A DNA stretch of 64,000 bases. Origin: Flammulina velutipes (Eukaryota > Basidiomycota > Agaricomycetes > Agaricales > Physalacriaceae). The notes under the pieces were generated by a model, which was not told the origin of the DNA, made no database searches, and saw only the letters and a program-made list of their open reading frames with translations. Of this stretch, positions 13,136 through 25,375 are shown in pieces. The DNA is taken from NCBI GenBank assembly GCA_011800155.1, contig CM022375.1, positions 310,001 to 374,000 of the forward strand. The letters run 5' to 3'. The translations under genes were made by a program, and so were the position numbers. Numbering within the stretch: the first letter of the stretch is position 1; each line of letters begins with the position of its first letter.

Positions 13136-16100
13136 GGTTAAAAGTTCATTTGATGAAAATGGGTAAACGTACCAACGTCCCGCGCCCTCTTCATCTGCGC
13201 CACTGAGAGTCCTCGGTAGCGGTCGTCGCCTGGACCTTGTGGAAGAACGGAGGTATTTGACGTCTCATCGAGGGCAAGTCTTCATTAATCATTGTCTGAT
13301 TCCTCAATGTCGACAACAGGTCGAGGACTTGGAAGCGGGTGACAGAGTCGAGATACTGGAGTGTCGTCGGATACAGTGGCTACCGATGCCTGGACGGCAG
13401 CACTTCAGACGTTGGCTGCGATGAGCGGGTATGGCGGAGGTGCGAGGTAACGGTTTTCGTAGATAAAGACGCAAAAGTTGTCTGGCGAGACACATCATTC
13501 TTGGACTGGCAGAGATTTGGACATAGGGAGGGAGACAGTGGTAGTCCTAGTATATGTTGCCATTAGAGGCAGACTATTCGGCTAGACAGCAAAGGGTTGA
13601 GAATTGAAATCCATGGCTGTCAATCGTCGTCAGCGAGAATGGCGAGCAGAATAAACTAGTCGTACCGTATACGTTGTCTTCATCTTTATTCCTGGTTGAT
13701 TGTCTGGCTGAGTGCAATCGATGCTGACGAGTCGACTGGGGTTTGGCTGATGGTGGTGATGAACCAAGTTGCGTAAAGTACTCTGCCTCTTACCATCATG
13801 TCAAGCACTGTCCACATCGACTCGGCGCTATTCCTCAAGGAACGTATTACGGAGCGCTTAGCTACATAGTGCATCCCCTGCTGGTCGCTGCTTCGCCCTC
13901 TAGCCATCCAACATTCCATATGCGAAGCCGACTGCAAGCTTGCCTCATTAAAGAACTTGAACGGGATCGAGAATGCTGGCACGCCGGAGGTATGCCTTCA
14001 CTCTTCTCTTTAGCATTTAAATCCATCCTAACAGCTCTGTAGCTCTCGACGTACGAACCGTTTCATCTTGAAGGCATACACCGCGGTCTACGATCATATC
14101 AACGGCCCCCAGCCCTTCCCGACGATTTTCCTCCTTTTCCAATGTACCCGACGCGTCACTGTATAGCCTGCGCCGTGCCGCTCAGAGGAGTATCCGTGAA
14201 CGCACGCCACAGCCGCGCGGGCTCATCTCTGCGAAAGCTCGCCCGTCGACAAGCTGTTCGGAGGGTCGAACGTACTCAGAGAACATCAGCCTACGGATTT
14301 TATGTTGGAGGAGGCCCCCAGGACGAACGGTTTTCGCACTTTCGCCATGAAAAGAGACGCGCAAGGCTGTTTTACGCGGGAGGAACAGGCTAGAGGAAAC
14401 CGGCGAGTCGATCTGAAATTGACAGCCGCCCGTGAGCTTTGGAGAGAAGTAAAGGGACGACAACCATGTGAGTAAGTTGTGGCTCGTACGACTATATTGC
14501 TCACATTCCATGTAGACTTGCGTACCTGTTTCCCATTCGTTGTACATCCCAAATGCTCGTCCACCAAAACCCATTTGGAGAACACTCTGCCTATCGACGT
14601 ACAATCCCATCTTGGGCTGTATGGGGTCCCCAAAACCCTGCGCATTCAGAGACTCTGGACCTTGGAGGGTCTTTTTGGACGAGAGGAAAAACGGGCTGGG
14701 GGGGGGGAAGAACAGGCATCGAGGGGAGGAACGACTGTAGCATGCCGTCGAATGACGTTTAGAAAGCTCGTAGAGGATAAATGTTATGTGCAGGTACGGA
14801 TTGTGGTCCGTCCAAACTTGTTGCTAACACGTTGTGCAGACTTCCGTACGACGATAGGGTCCTCGTTGTAGGACCAAGGAAGACCTGGATACGCCGGTAG
14901 TCCTTTGCGCGTCTATCCATCCCGACCCAATTTTGAGGCGCACGTGATGCAACGACGATTGACGCGATCTCCAAAGCGCTATACTTATAGCCTCATGGGA
15001 GTTGATCTTCGATGGCATGCTGAACCCTCGTGTTCCCAAAACTCTATTCAGTGCCGACAACGTCCATGCACTATCATGGGTTGGATGGCGCTTCTTCGCA
15101 CCGGCGCCATCCCATTGTCGGATCGAAATTCAGCTCGGCTACGAAGACTGACTCAACAGCTTAAATCAAGAAGGCGACTCCTGAGCGTCAGAGTCGGAAA
15201 CCTCCTGGGGGTAAGTGAGCTTGCTTGTAGCTTCTACGACTACGTTACTTACATCTCATGAAGATTGGCGTAGGATGATACTTAGCCGTCTCAGACCGAA
15301 GGACCTCTGCCATGTGAACTGTTCTTGCTACATCCCAACTCGCTTCTCTTCAATCATGGCAGCTGACGACAATTCCTCACCTTCCTTCGATAATTCGTCT
15401 CGTTTATTCGAGAGGCTCTTCTCGGGAACAGCTACCGAGCCGTTCTTCGAACGATGTCGACGGACATCAGTGTGCTGGATCCCTCTGCTTCCTGTAAACT
15501 AAACCCTCGTTGTGAACGTCGTCCCCTTCATCCACCCCATCCCTCCTCTCATCCGAGTCCAATATATCACCGAAGCCCGTTCAGGTGTCCAGGACTTCCA
15601 TCGATACTCGAGGGGGCGTCGACATGGTCCCTCTCGATGCGCTTGGAGAAGCTGGCGTCCTTTGCTCGAGCTACCTATCGGTGCCCAGAAGAGAACTCCA
15701 TTAGCGCAACGGTTGAGTTGGCGGGAAAGTTGGTAGAGGTCGATGTACAGAGCGTAACAACTCTTGACGTTGATAGGTGGGGGTTGCCTCAGAGAGCTCA
15801 GCGCCTGCGCGAGCCGAGGGAAACCATCTCGAGCCCAAGGACCCGATGGAGGTGTGCCACATCTGGTGAACGATCTCTAGGTGCCCACGCGGAGAACGAC
15901 GTTGAGGCGAGCAGGACGGAGAACCTGATGGAAGTGTGTTGAGGCCTTCAAAGAGATAAACAATTAAAACAGTGCAAGATTGCCGCTCAATCGCAGAGCA
16001 CCATATACATAGGACCGCTGAAGCATGGTCGTGGGAATAAGCCCTTGCGTAGAAAAAGAGCTTCGCTTCAACGAGGTCCCTTCCCGGGACCCCCTCAAAT

Positions 16101-16177
16101 ATTATCCAAAGGGTGTGTAGTCTTTGTGCTTCATGGCCTATCCCTCTCGGGTGTGTTAATGATTGCCTACAGAGAAC
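13136..16177. other. 3-kb stretch without a supported gene
   Basis: Many short overlapping frames on both strands (for example around 14140-14870 and 15450-15940), none with a recognised domain. A poly-G run sits near 14700. Probably decayed sequence. Confidence 0.4.
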
Positions 16178-17465
16178 ATGAACCCAGAGCCTGAACCAAC
16201 GCAGTCAATCGCCTTTCGCCAAATCGATTCTGATTCGTTTCAGCAGCCTAATGCTACCCCCAGGCAACGGAGCAGGCGAAAATATGTTCGCGAGGTACGA
16301 CAGGATACACCTTCAATGACAGAGTCTAATCAATCCTTCCTGCAGCCCACGTGCGCCTCAGATATTTGCGTTGCTTATTGGCATCGGCAAGTATCAGCAT
16401 AACGACTCGATAATCAAGAACCTATCGGGATGCAAAAACGATGTCGATGATATGACCAACTTCCTTCGTACTATTCTTGGCGTCCCCGATTTCAATATCA
16501 TCAGACTGCTCGACTATGAAGCCACTCTTACTGGAATCACTAAAGCCCTCATATCTCTTGCGGAAGATGCTCGTATCGAACAAGGCGACGCGATCGTCAT
16601 CTTTTATGCCGGGCATGGCGCCGAAGCTTTGCCACCCGTGGATATGGATTCCAACGGTAAGAGGATGCAACTGTTGGCCCCATACGACTTCGATATCAAG
16701 CAGACGAGTGTGACGCCCGACACCGAAGATGGGGAAAGGTGCGGCGATACGACGTTCAATGTCGTGAAGAACGGATTGCTGGATATCCAGCTCAGTGGGC
16801 TATTGAAGGATATTGCTGACGCGAAAGGAGACAATATTGTGAGTGCTCTTGTGCAATTTATGCTTGCCTTCTTTTAAACGTCGTTTGCAATAGACCGTCA
16901 TACTGGGCTGTTGCCATTCTGGATCTAGTACTCGTGACGTTGGAGGGTATATGTCCACTCGAAGAGTCGACCTTCCAGAAGATACCAGACTCAGCAACGA
17001 CACATTTATCCATTTTCGAGGATCACATATTCCCGACGGCGATCAAAACAAAGGCGTCGCATTTCATACTCTCTTGACAGCTGCCGCCCCATCGCGGCTT
17101 ACTTACGAGAAGGGCATTGGAAACAAGAAAAGAGGGGTGTTTACCCAGTGTCTAACAAGTTTGCTCCCATCCTACGATCTGCACCAAATGGCTTATGTGG
17201 ATATCGTTCATATGATTACTAGTTGGCTCCCCCAGTTCGTGAACATCACTCGCATGTTGGTTCATCGCTTATCCACCTGTTCCATAGTCAGGATCCGCAA
17301 TGTGAAGGAATCAATAAAAACCGCATTTTCCTTCAATACCATCTTGCTGGTCCACGGCCGAGCCCGATTGACTTGACCTACAACACTAGTACTCGCCGTT
17401 ACGTCCTCCATGCTGGCGATACGCACGGAGTCACTGTCGGCACTAAATTAACCGTCCCTCAATAT
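16178..17465 (+). CDS. Caspase-like (metacaspase-type) protease, 3' end disrupted
   Basis: Clan CD cysteine protease domain. Exons are 16178-16294, 16362-16838 and 16894-about 17300, joined in phase 0 by short GT-AG introns. The conserved blocks appear in order. ALLIGIGKY opens the fold; FYAGHGAE holds the catalytic His; GCCHSG holds the catalytic Cys where most metacaspases read DCCHSG. Then come a GVAFHTLLTAAAPS block and a GVFTQCLTSLL block. Near 17230-17300 the frame shifts; the next family block (DPQCEGINKNR, then YVLHAGDTHGVTVG) continues one frame over. The call therefore ends as a broken gene unless an unseen intron repairs it. An F-box/LRR reading frame follows immediately. The catalytic dyad is intact. 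Confidence 0.72.
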
Positions 17466-17475
17466 CCGCCAATTC

Positions 17476-18462
17476 AACATCCTTCTTCAATGCTCATCCC
17501 AATGCGTCCGCGTTGTAATCCCTCAGCACCTCTGGGGCACCTTGTTTCTCATTCCGAGGATCCTCTCCCCGCTCTATTCGCGCATCGTTCATTTCGAATT
17601 ACTCAACCTTTCGCCAACGGGGACAATCTACTCTGCTCTTCAGACCATGTTCGAAGGGCGGTCTTTCCCCCTCCTTCGTTCATTTGTCGTCGAATGCCCA
17701 ACCATCCAAGAAAAGGAATTCACCCATATGTCCGCTGTCCAGGCTCACACTGCACGCACAACTCTCCCCCCCTTCATGGGCTCCCAAAACTTCGCCACCT
17801 TGCATCCCAATCTGAAGGAAATTCAACTTGACGGGGCCCTCTGTGACTGGAACCAGTATTCCGTGGATAACCTAACCACTTTGGTCATCTCGACGATGCC
17901 AGTGAAATGCCGACCTCCAACCTCGCAGCTGCGTCCGATCCTCAGCATGAGCAAGGACACACTCAAGATGCTGAAAATCGCCGGAGCGCTGCCGCGCGAT
18001 AGGCATACCGACGATCTCACCATCGAGCTGAGCCACTTGGAGACACTATCCTTGTTCTATACCAAACCCGAAGAACTCTCCACCTTCGTCGACTACATCC
18101 AGGTCCCAGGACTCAAGAACCTCGAGATCGGGAACCTGGGCCATCGCCCGAGATGTGACCAGCAATACGCCCACACGGTGTCTGCCTTTCGGACCATCGT
18201 GGCGCATTTTCCTGTTGAGAAGCTCGAGGAGGTGACATTGTTGGATGTGCACTTTGGACCTGGGACGTTGCATGGGCTGTGGGTGCACGAGGAGCCGCTG
18301 GAGTTGTTGAGTGGATTGGTCCAGGAGAAGGGGGTGCGGAAGTTGAAGATTGAGGTTAAGCGGGACTGCTTTGTCTGGGTTGCGGGCGATGGCGCGGGGA
18401 TGTTGGGGGCGCGTTGGAGGCTTGGAGGCGGAAGGTTGAGGAAGACGATATCCTATAGCTGA
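17476..18462 (+). pseudogene. F-box/LRR-type protein, C-terminal part only
   Basis: An open frame of about 300 residues reads as the leucine-rich C-terminal portion of the large agaric F-box-like family. Characteristic stretches are LWGTLFLIPRILSPLYSRIV, LHPNLKEIQLDGALCDWNQY, DDLTIELSHLETLSLFYTKP and LEEVTLLDVHFGPGTLHGLW. The N-terminal F-box is missing. The frame begins right after caspase-like sequence, in a different frame from it, so no fused protein is predicted. Such proteins normally act as SCF ubiquitin-ligase substrate adaptors (family knowledge). The family assignment is by resemblance only. The body of the frame has no internal stop. Confidence 0.6.
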
Positions 18463-18738
18463 CATGATTCAGGATGAAGTGTTTAGCATTTCCTTAAAGT
18501 ACTTTATACATATTTATCCCACCGACACAGATTTGCATCGCCGTTGCTGTTATCTTTAAATAGATCAATGACACTGGCAAAGTCCGCCAGATCCGTTTCT
18601 CTCTGACGTTTGATACCAAGTGTGGCGTAATCCCCAAATTCATGAATGACTGTTTTTGTGCGATACCTATCAGGCCATTTACTCCATTGTATCCACTTCA
18701 ACCATACAATCGCCCATTCTGTTAGGTGAATGTGAATA
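18463..18738. other. Gap between F-box remnant and MITE
   Basis: About 275 bp of AT-rich sequence containing a short minus-strand frame of no recognisable content. Confidence 0.4.
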
Positions 18739-19111
18739 CTGTACCTGCATGAATGTAAGATACGTAACGCATAACGCAGCCCTCGTTACGTATCCTATGT
18801 GGCGGGGTCGTAACGCGTAACGCAGAGGCCGTATCCAATGTAGAGTGCGTTACGGAGAAGTGTGGCGCAAGTATAGATAACTTGAAAATAAGCACTTGTC
18901 AACGAGAATACTGTTCATTGATGTATCTATACTTGTCTGAATCTATTCCATCGTCTCCCGGTCCTCTATCGATGCTGCGACAGCTGCAGGTCTCCACCAG
19001 ACAATAGTTGGTATCCAAGTTGAGATGGGCATAACGCGTAACGCAAGGTCGGTATCCAGCATGCGGTGCGTTACGCACCCGGGTCCGTAGCTTACATTCA
19101 TGCGAGTACAG
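18739..19111. mobile_element. 373-bp MITE with TA target site
   Basis: Terminal inverted repeats start CTGTACCTGCATGAATGTAAG on the left and end with the near-complement CTTACATTCATGCGAGTACAG on the right (2 mismatches). TA dinucleotides flank both ends, as for Tc1/mariner-type insertions. The interior carries several copies of a CGTAACGC-type motif in both orientations. There is no coding capacity for a transposase, so it is non-autonomous. Confidence 0.75.
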
Positions 19112-19429
19112 TATCCTGGATGTATTTTCTCCTGCATTGACATTGCTTGCGGCAATACTGGCCTACGGGAGATGTAAATTCTGTACTGTAGTGTTCAAGA
19201 AATCAGAGGTGCAAGGTTGAAGGTATTAAATTACGGCCACGAGACTACAATAATAAAGCGATAACATTGCGATAAGGTCCAAGTACTACCCGAGTCGCCC
19301 TTTCGGAGAAATCAGTGCTTATGTATTCATACCGTACTGTATATCGCAGTTGCGCGCTCGCGTCTCGCGCCTTCACCTCCTACCACGTCGTTCACTTATT
19401 TATCATGGCCATAGAGCTCATTTGAGTGC
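19112..19429. other. Unique sequence between MITE and right arm
   Basis: No gene or repeat recognised before the inner edge of the right arm at 19430. Confidence 0.4.
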
Positions 19430-19498
19430 ACCAAGAAAGATGATCATGGTCCAAAGCGCGGCAGGAAGCGCGCGCGATCGAGGGCTGATTCGAGAAGC

Positions 19499-19786
19499 CC
19501 TTTTGGTCAAAACTCATCCGTTGTCTTAGTCCTTTGGACTACACCACACCAATAATATTGTAAACGAATCACCACCATCGCTATGCCCGCGTGATACGTG
19601 ATCCCGCCGTCCCGCTCGCTTTTCCATAAACGCACGGTGAGCAAGCTCCCAAGCTCGGATTTTGGTCAAAACTCATCCGTTGCCTTAGTCCTTTGGACTA
19701 TACCAAGCTAATATTACTATAAACCAATCACCACCATTGCTAGGCGCGCGCGATACGTGATCCCGCCGTCCTGCTCGCTCTTTTCT
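19499..19786 (-). repeat. Pair of ~128-bp direct repeats at inner end of right arm
   Basis: Inverted copies (19499-19625 and 19659-19786) of the repeats at 7168-7455, with the same internal palindrome. They sit about 70 bp inside the inner edge of the right arm. Confidence 0.8.
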
Positions 19787-22700
19787 CGGATCTATCACTC
19801 AGTATCTTGCACTCCTGGTTCAACAAACTGCTCCGATGTTGGATCGAACCAGCTTCCACCTCAGCCATCCTAGGTCTCACTCGAACCACCTGACGTACTC
19901 AATATCCAACATGTGGAATAAGCGCGACGTCTTTGCGAACCTACGACTTGATGGTCGACTGGGAAAGGAAGACGAGAGCTGGTCCGGCAGTTGAGTCTTT
20001 TGGTGCGTCCACTCATTCCAAGACTGAGCGCCATATCATAATTAATCATAGGTTCATACAGGCAAGGTTCGGCTGCGTCGGTAGAAAATGACTGAATGGA
20101 CATGGAGCTCACGGTAAAGAGCGTTCGCCAAGCTCCAACGCTGGGTGTATGTCTGTTTTTGGTCTACATCCACCATCTGCTAACTCTTCCCTAGTTCATG
20201 CTGTTTTATGTCAGCGGATCCGATGAGGCATGGGCATGAATACTCCGTCGACTGTCGTTGTACGTCCGCCCAAAATCAACCGTATATCCTAGCTGACCAA
20301 GTCGGTTTAGCACTAAGTATCCAACGGCCGACTTAAATACCGGACCCTCACGCGTAGAGCGAGACGACTTGGAGGAACTTTGCCATGTTCGTGCTCATTC
20401 TCGTCGTTAGGAGCGTCCGTCCCACGTTGACGATAGGCAAGCAGCGACGAGATGAGACGAGCGTGCGAGGGATCTGAGGTGTCGGCTGGGAATGTCGAAT
20501 GAACGAGCGCCGAACGACTGAGTACGCCTCAATATGCCCGTCAAATATCTAGTGCTAACCTCACCTAGATATACGAACGCGACTCGACCACGCTGCCAAC
20601 TCGACGGAAATCAGAACTATTGTCAAGGACACGGAGACATTTGCCCATCATCTTACTCCAAGCTTCAATCATCACTGTCGACATCGTCACTCGCTGCCCC
20701 TGTCCGTCTTTCTTGCTTCGCCCTCCGACCTCTTTCATAGTGGACTGCGATGCCATGGCCGTGACCTTAAAGCAACGTTGCAGCCGTCAATAAGTTGTAC
20801 GGTACCATGAATCAATGACGTATCCCAACTGACCAGATACTTAGATTCACCGACTACGGTTGATTCGAATACCTTCAAGGAGGACCTTTTGAGGCGTTCA
20901 TCTTCCTCTTCACGATCACACACGCTGTTGGCAAGGTGGTAGGGCAATCCGAACAGCGACGAGACGGGATCTGAAGGGGTGTTGGTCGGAAATGAGTGCT
21001 GAACGTCGGAAGAGTACGTTTCTCGATATGCGAGATCCAATGCCGAGCGCTGCAGTGTATCTCATTCCTCTCATGTATCGTCGAGTTCTGCTGGGTCGTT
21101 CGACATGATCGCGCGTTCCCCGAAATCGGATGCTCCGCCTGGTTCATGCTCCCTTATCCGTAGCTTGAGTCCTCAGCCCCGTTGAGTATCATGGCTCCAA
21201 TGAACAGTCTCATATGTTCGTACTGAACGTCGGTTGGGTCCTTCGACGATGTCGAGCAAAACGCGACCGTAACTCAAACTGGCATGGTCACGGAAAACCG
21301 ATCCTCTTGGTTGGACCATCGTAGTCACTATCGCCATTCGTCACTATGCCAGGCTGGACGTTTGCTATTCGTGTCATGCAGGCCAAGCACCTTCCGCATT
21401 CGACAAAACTGTTGGGATGCCTAGTCTAGGTTCTTGCGATGGACCTTATTCCTCCCATGCGCCATCTTCTGCCCAACACGATGCCAGGACAGATGTCAAA
21501 TCACGCTCGCGCGCCCCCCGAAATCCCATGCTCCGCCTGGTCCCTTTCCCAATGATGGCTGTTAAGTGTCGTACCTTCACGGCCAGTCGTTCACGCAATC
21601 AAGCAGCCCTCAGCCCCGCTGCCAGGTTGATACGCGTGGTTCACAAACCCTCATAGCTTTGACTATTACTATCACCATTGACCAGCCGTCCATGGGGATA
21701 GTTCGTCTTTCTTGTTTCGCGCCGGGACCACGCATGCTCTTTCACCATTCACAATGAACTACAGAACTATAGCCACTGTTGCTTCTGGCGTGTTCATCTC
21801 GAGTCGAGAATTAACTTCGCGCATCTTCCGAAATTCACTGTGAGCGGTGATCGCACCAGACGATGTCGATTGGCTCGATAACGATCCATAGTATTCTGGT
21901 ACGCCTCTCTCAATTCATTCTTACGCGTTGCTAACACAGCCTAGTAGATCTAAATTGCCAAGATGAACATGTGAGGGTATTTAGATTCATAGAGTCATCC
22001 CATCTACTGTCTTCTTCCGAGATCAACCATACAGGAGGCTAGATGTCAAACGGATTTCTCCTCCTCCAATATATTACTTTCATCCTCCGCGAGCGAGCCC
22101 ACTCGAAACCCGTTCGGCGCCGTTGAAACGGGAACGATTGTTACATGAACTGGCTAAACAGCTTGAATATGACTACGATATGTATGAGAAGTAGCATTCC
22201 CCGAAAGCGAGTGGACGACAAATTAGTATCATCCTCCACTGCCTTTCGAGGATCAGCCCAATGACGGGCTTGTTAATCTCGGTCTTGAAAAACGGTACAA
22301 TAAAAAGGATGTCAGCATTTTAACTGCACTAGATAATATTTGCGCCGTCACACAGCAATAGTAGCCGACTTGAACATCACCCTTTCTCGCCGCTTATTCC
22401 ATGAACCAAGTAGATGACAATCTGACAATTATAAATGTATTTTTCGTACTTTATTCCGGACCGTCCCATGGATCTTGTAATTCGAGGTTTCTGTGTTGTG
22501 GATCGAGGTTTTATTGTGCTTGCCGTCCCCCTGGTTCTAGGTTAGATTGTGGCTTAGACAGATTGATGAGAGACGATAGATCTGTGTGTGTGGCATGCTC
22601 GTCACCAACCTATTGCTCTGGAAAATGAATATGCTATTGGGGGATAGGTATGATTGTATTTCTATGCAGTGTAAGCTTTATTAGAACAAAGCAGCAGCTA

Positions 22701-23314
22701 GCGACAGTACTCGCGCATGTGTGTATCGCTAGTTTACGCTATCGATGAAAAATGAGAATCAAGGCAGAAACGCGTTACGTGAGGACGTTGGTATGTCTAC
22801 ATTTACCTTTGGTTCATTTGCCCATGCTGACTTGACCCGCACTCAGTAGCAAGACCAACGATTGGCTTCTCGAGATAGCCTAAGTACATGATGATTAATA
22901 TTTTGTTGTAAGTACGTAGATATCTTTGTAACTAACGTGTATACTATTATCAGCCTCGCGTGTATATATGTGAATTGGATCCCTTTCATACGTTGAATCG
23001 TCCTGAGCCTCCAACAATGAATAAGTGGATGAAGACATCGACGAGTCGTCTTGGCCCTCCTCATCCATTTGGCCCTTTCACTCCCGCGGAGCGCGCCCCA
23101 AGAACAGGTAACGGCGTGCAGGCTGGAGGTCTCCTTCGAAGGAGTTTAGATATTCCAGGCGATGGCGCCGATGGGAAAAAGGGTGCGAGTGTGGACCTAG
23201 GTTGATTTAGATTCAGGCGACCGAGAATCAAGGTGAAGAGAGAAACGTACTCCATTCAACCTTCTACTTGAACCCCCCTTCCCCCGGCTGGACTTGCGTG
23301 CAGTCATTTCGTCT

Positions 23315-24106
23315 TAAGTACCGTCAACCATAGGATCAACAACGTCGGCAACGTCAATCTGGTCCTGCAGCAGCTTTTCAGCCGCTGACATTTTGGAGCT
23401 CTGAATTATATCTATGACGAACTGAATCGTGGTTGTAGCTCTTGAAGACCTCCTTCTTGGCCCTAGAACCTGTCGTGAGTGTACTGGGGCTGGTCTGACT
23501 GGCCTTACATTGGTCTGCGTCCGTGACACCTCCTCCTAGGGTTGTTCTTGTTCTTCTCCTTGTCAATCTCCGTAATGTAGTCCTCCGGTAGCTGATAGCC
23601 GTCATACTATCACACACGTGTCATTCCTCCACCAGCTTGAGCAAGTCTTTCTTGTGGCTCAGTTCCCGTTGTTCCCGCTTCGATATCTTCATCCCGCTGA
23701 AAAGTGCCTCATCGTCCCTGATTTCCTTGCAGAGAAGAATCTGCTGGAGCTCGCGTTTCGTGAGGTATTCTTGTCGAGAATGCAGTCGTAGATTGGGGAA
23801 AGAAGCGTCGCGAGCCTCTCCTGCTGTGCATGTCCTTTTGGGCGAACGGTCTTCAACGATTTTTGATGCGCTCTCGATCGCGGTCTCGCGTCTAGGATCC
23901 AACGTCTTCAGGCCCAGCCGTATAATCTGCTGCTGCATCATCCAAGGACATCCACATCCCTTAAATTCCCCAACGAGGGCGCGCTGAACCTGACGATGCC
24001 CCTCCGCCCGCTTGACACCGACCATCCTCCCGCCCCTCCCCATTCCGACGGACTGCGTCCGACGTCGATGCCCGTGACGCTCAAGCAGAGCGGCTGGTAG
24101 TGTCAT
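23315..24106 (-). pseudogene. Prp2/DHX16-like helicase fragment (right arm copy)
   Basis: Exact inverted copy of the fragment at 2849-3640, with the same stop codons and frame change, so the lesions predate the duplication that made the inverted repeat. No helicase core follows. Nothing suggests that it is expressed as a protein. Confidence 0.7.
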
Positions 24107-24438
24107 CGCGGATCGCGGTCGTCGTGGGCGGGTAAGACTATAGCTTGAAGGCTGTCTGTCAGCGAATGATCTGACGCCGCATGTGAGGTTGAGAGATGAA
24201 CTCTACTCATGTGATGAATAGAAAAGACGTACATAGATTAAGTGTTCATGTTTCCACCGACCTCCTGCCCGGCCAACTTGGATATGGGGACATCCACTGC
24301 CTTTCAGAGCAGTCAAAGCACTGCATTTCCGCCTGGAATGTGCGAAATGTATCGGCGTCATCTCAGGAAAGCAAGTATATTGAGTCCAGGATGTGTCGAT
24401 CAGATTCTATTCCCTCGAAAATGCGCCCATTTGTGCAG

Positions 24439-25375
24439 CGAAGAGGCCTGCATGTCATTCGCCGTCGTGGACAGCCATGACATGACCCGTAGCTTCTGCG
24501 TTGAAGCCAGCATCAACTGCTTTATGCAGGCGTCACCTGTACATTGGTGAGTGCCCTTTTGCCGTACACGACACATTCGCTCACCTGGACAAGGACGGAT
24601 CTCACGTACAGGCAGATGATGAAGAAGCTCAAAGGTTCATATAAGCCAGGTTCTCGATGGACAAGCCGGTATGTCCCGCCCGTCCGGTGGGAGACAGTAG
24701 TAGGGCACCAGCACACGGATGAGTGCAAGTGGCTCAACGATCTGCACATGGAGAGGGTCTGTCGCGTTGTCAAATATGCGCTTTTTGGAGCTCCTCTGTG
24801 GGAATACACGACATGGTAATCTCTACGGTCAAAGTAAGTCAACTGCTACATCGCGCAATCCACTGAAGAACTCACTCTTCTGAAGCGTACGTCCTGTGAG
24901 CCCAATTGACGAGTTTGCAGCGGTACTCAGCAGACGGCAAACGATACTCTTTCATTCATTTATCTGCATACATTGGCACCATAAAGAACTATTAAGTGGT
25001 TCATTGCGAAGCAAGGTCTATAGACAATGCAAGTTGTTAATATTACGTAGACTCGTAATTGGAAAACGAAACGAAACGATGAAAGGCCCTACATTCGCGT
25101 CAATGAGTTGAAGCAGGTAGAGGCGTGAGCCGCGAGCAGATCAGCATGGGCGTCCAGAAGCAAGACGAAAAACATTACGTAAGCTTCTGAATGTTGCCAT
25201 GTAATTGCAAAAAGTTGTGTCCGTCGGGGACTCCGGGCAAACCCATGCCCCAGACGTTACGATTCCGCAAGGTAATATACGTTATCTCCAATTATTTAAC
25301 TTAAATGTCCCCCCGAAAGCTCAAAGCTCTGTTAGCGGTGTTGCAGTAAACATCGAACATCTGCAGGCCCATTTT
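24439..25375. other. Right flank of the inverted repeat, no firm gene
   Basis: A plus-strand frame at 24544-24819 (with MMKKLKGSYKPGSRW) may be an exon of an unknown gene running out of the repeat edge, but I cannot place splice partners. The remainder has no motif. Confidence 0.35.

Larger units (their letters stand above)
19430..24438 (-). repeat. Right arm (5.0 kb) of giant inverted repeat
   Basis: Reverse-complement copy of 2517-7524, 5009 bp because of one extra G in a homopolymer near 22520. Its inner end (19430, ACCAAGAAAGATG on the plus strand) faces an 11.9-kb spacer; its outer end stops at 24438. Open frames in the left arm are reproduced here codon for codon on the minus strand, so the arms have not diverged since duplication or conversion. 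Confidence 0.93.

Noticed and set aside
16178..18462. A single caspase-LRR immune receptor protein
   Set aside because: The two parts are in different frames with a further frameshift inside the caspase region, so a fused product is not supported.
2517..24438. Starship-type giant element with a tyrosine recombinase captain
   Set aside because: No DUF3435-like recombinase or target-site duplication recognised at either edge.
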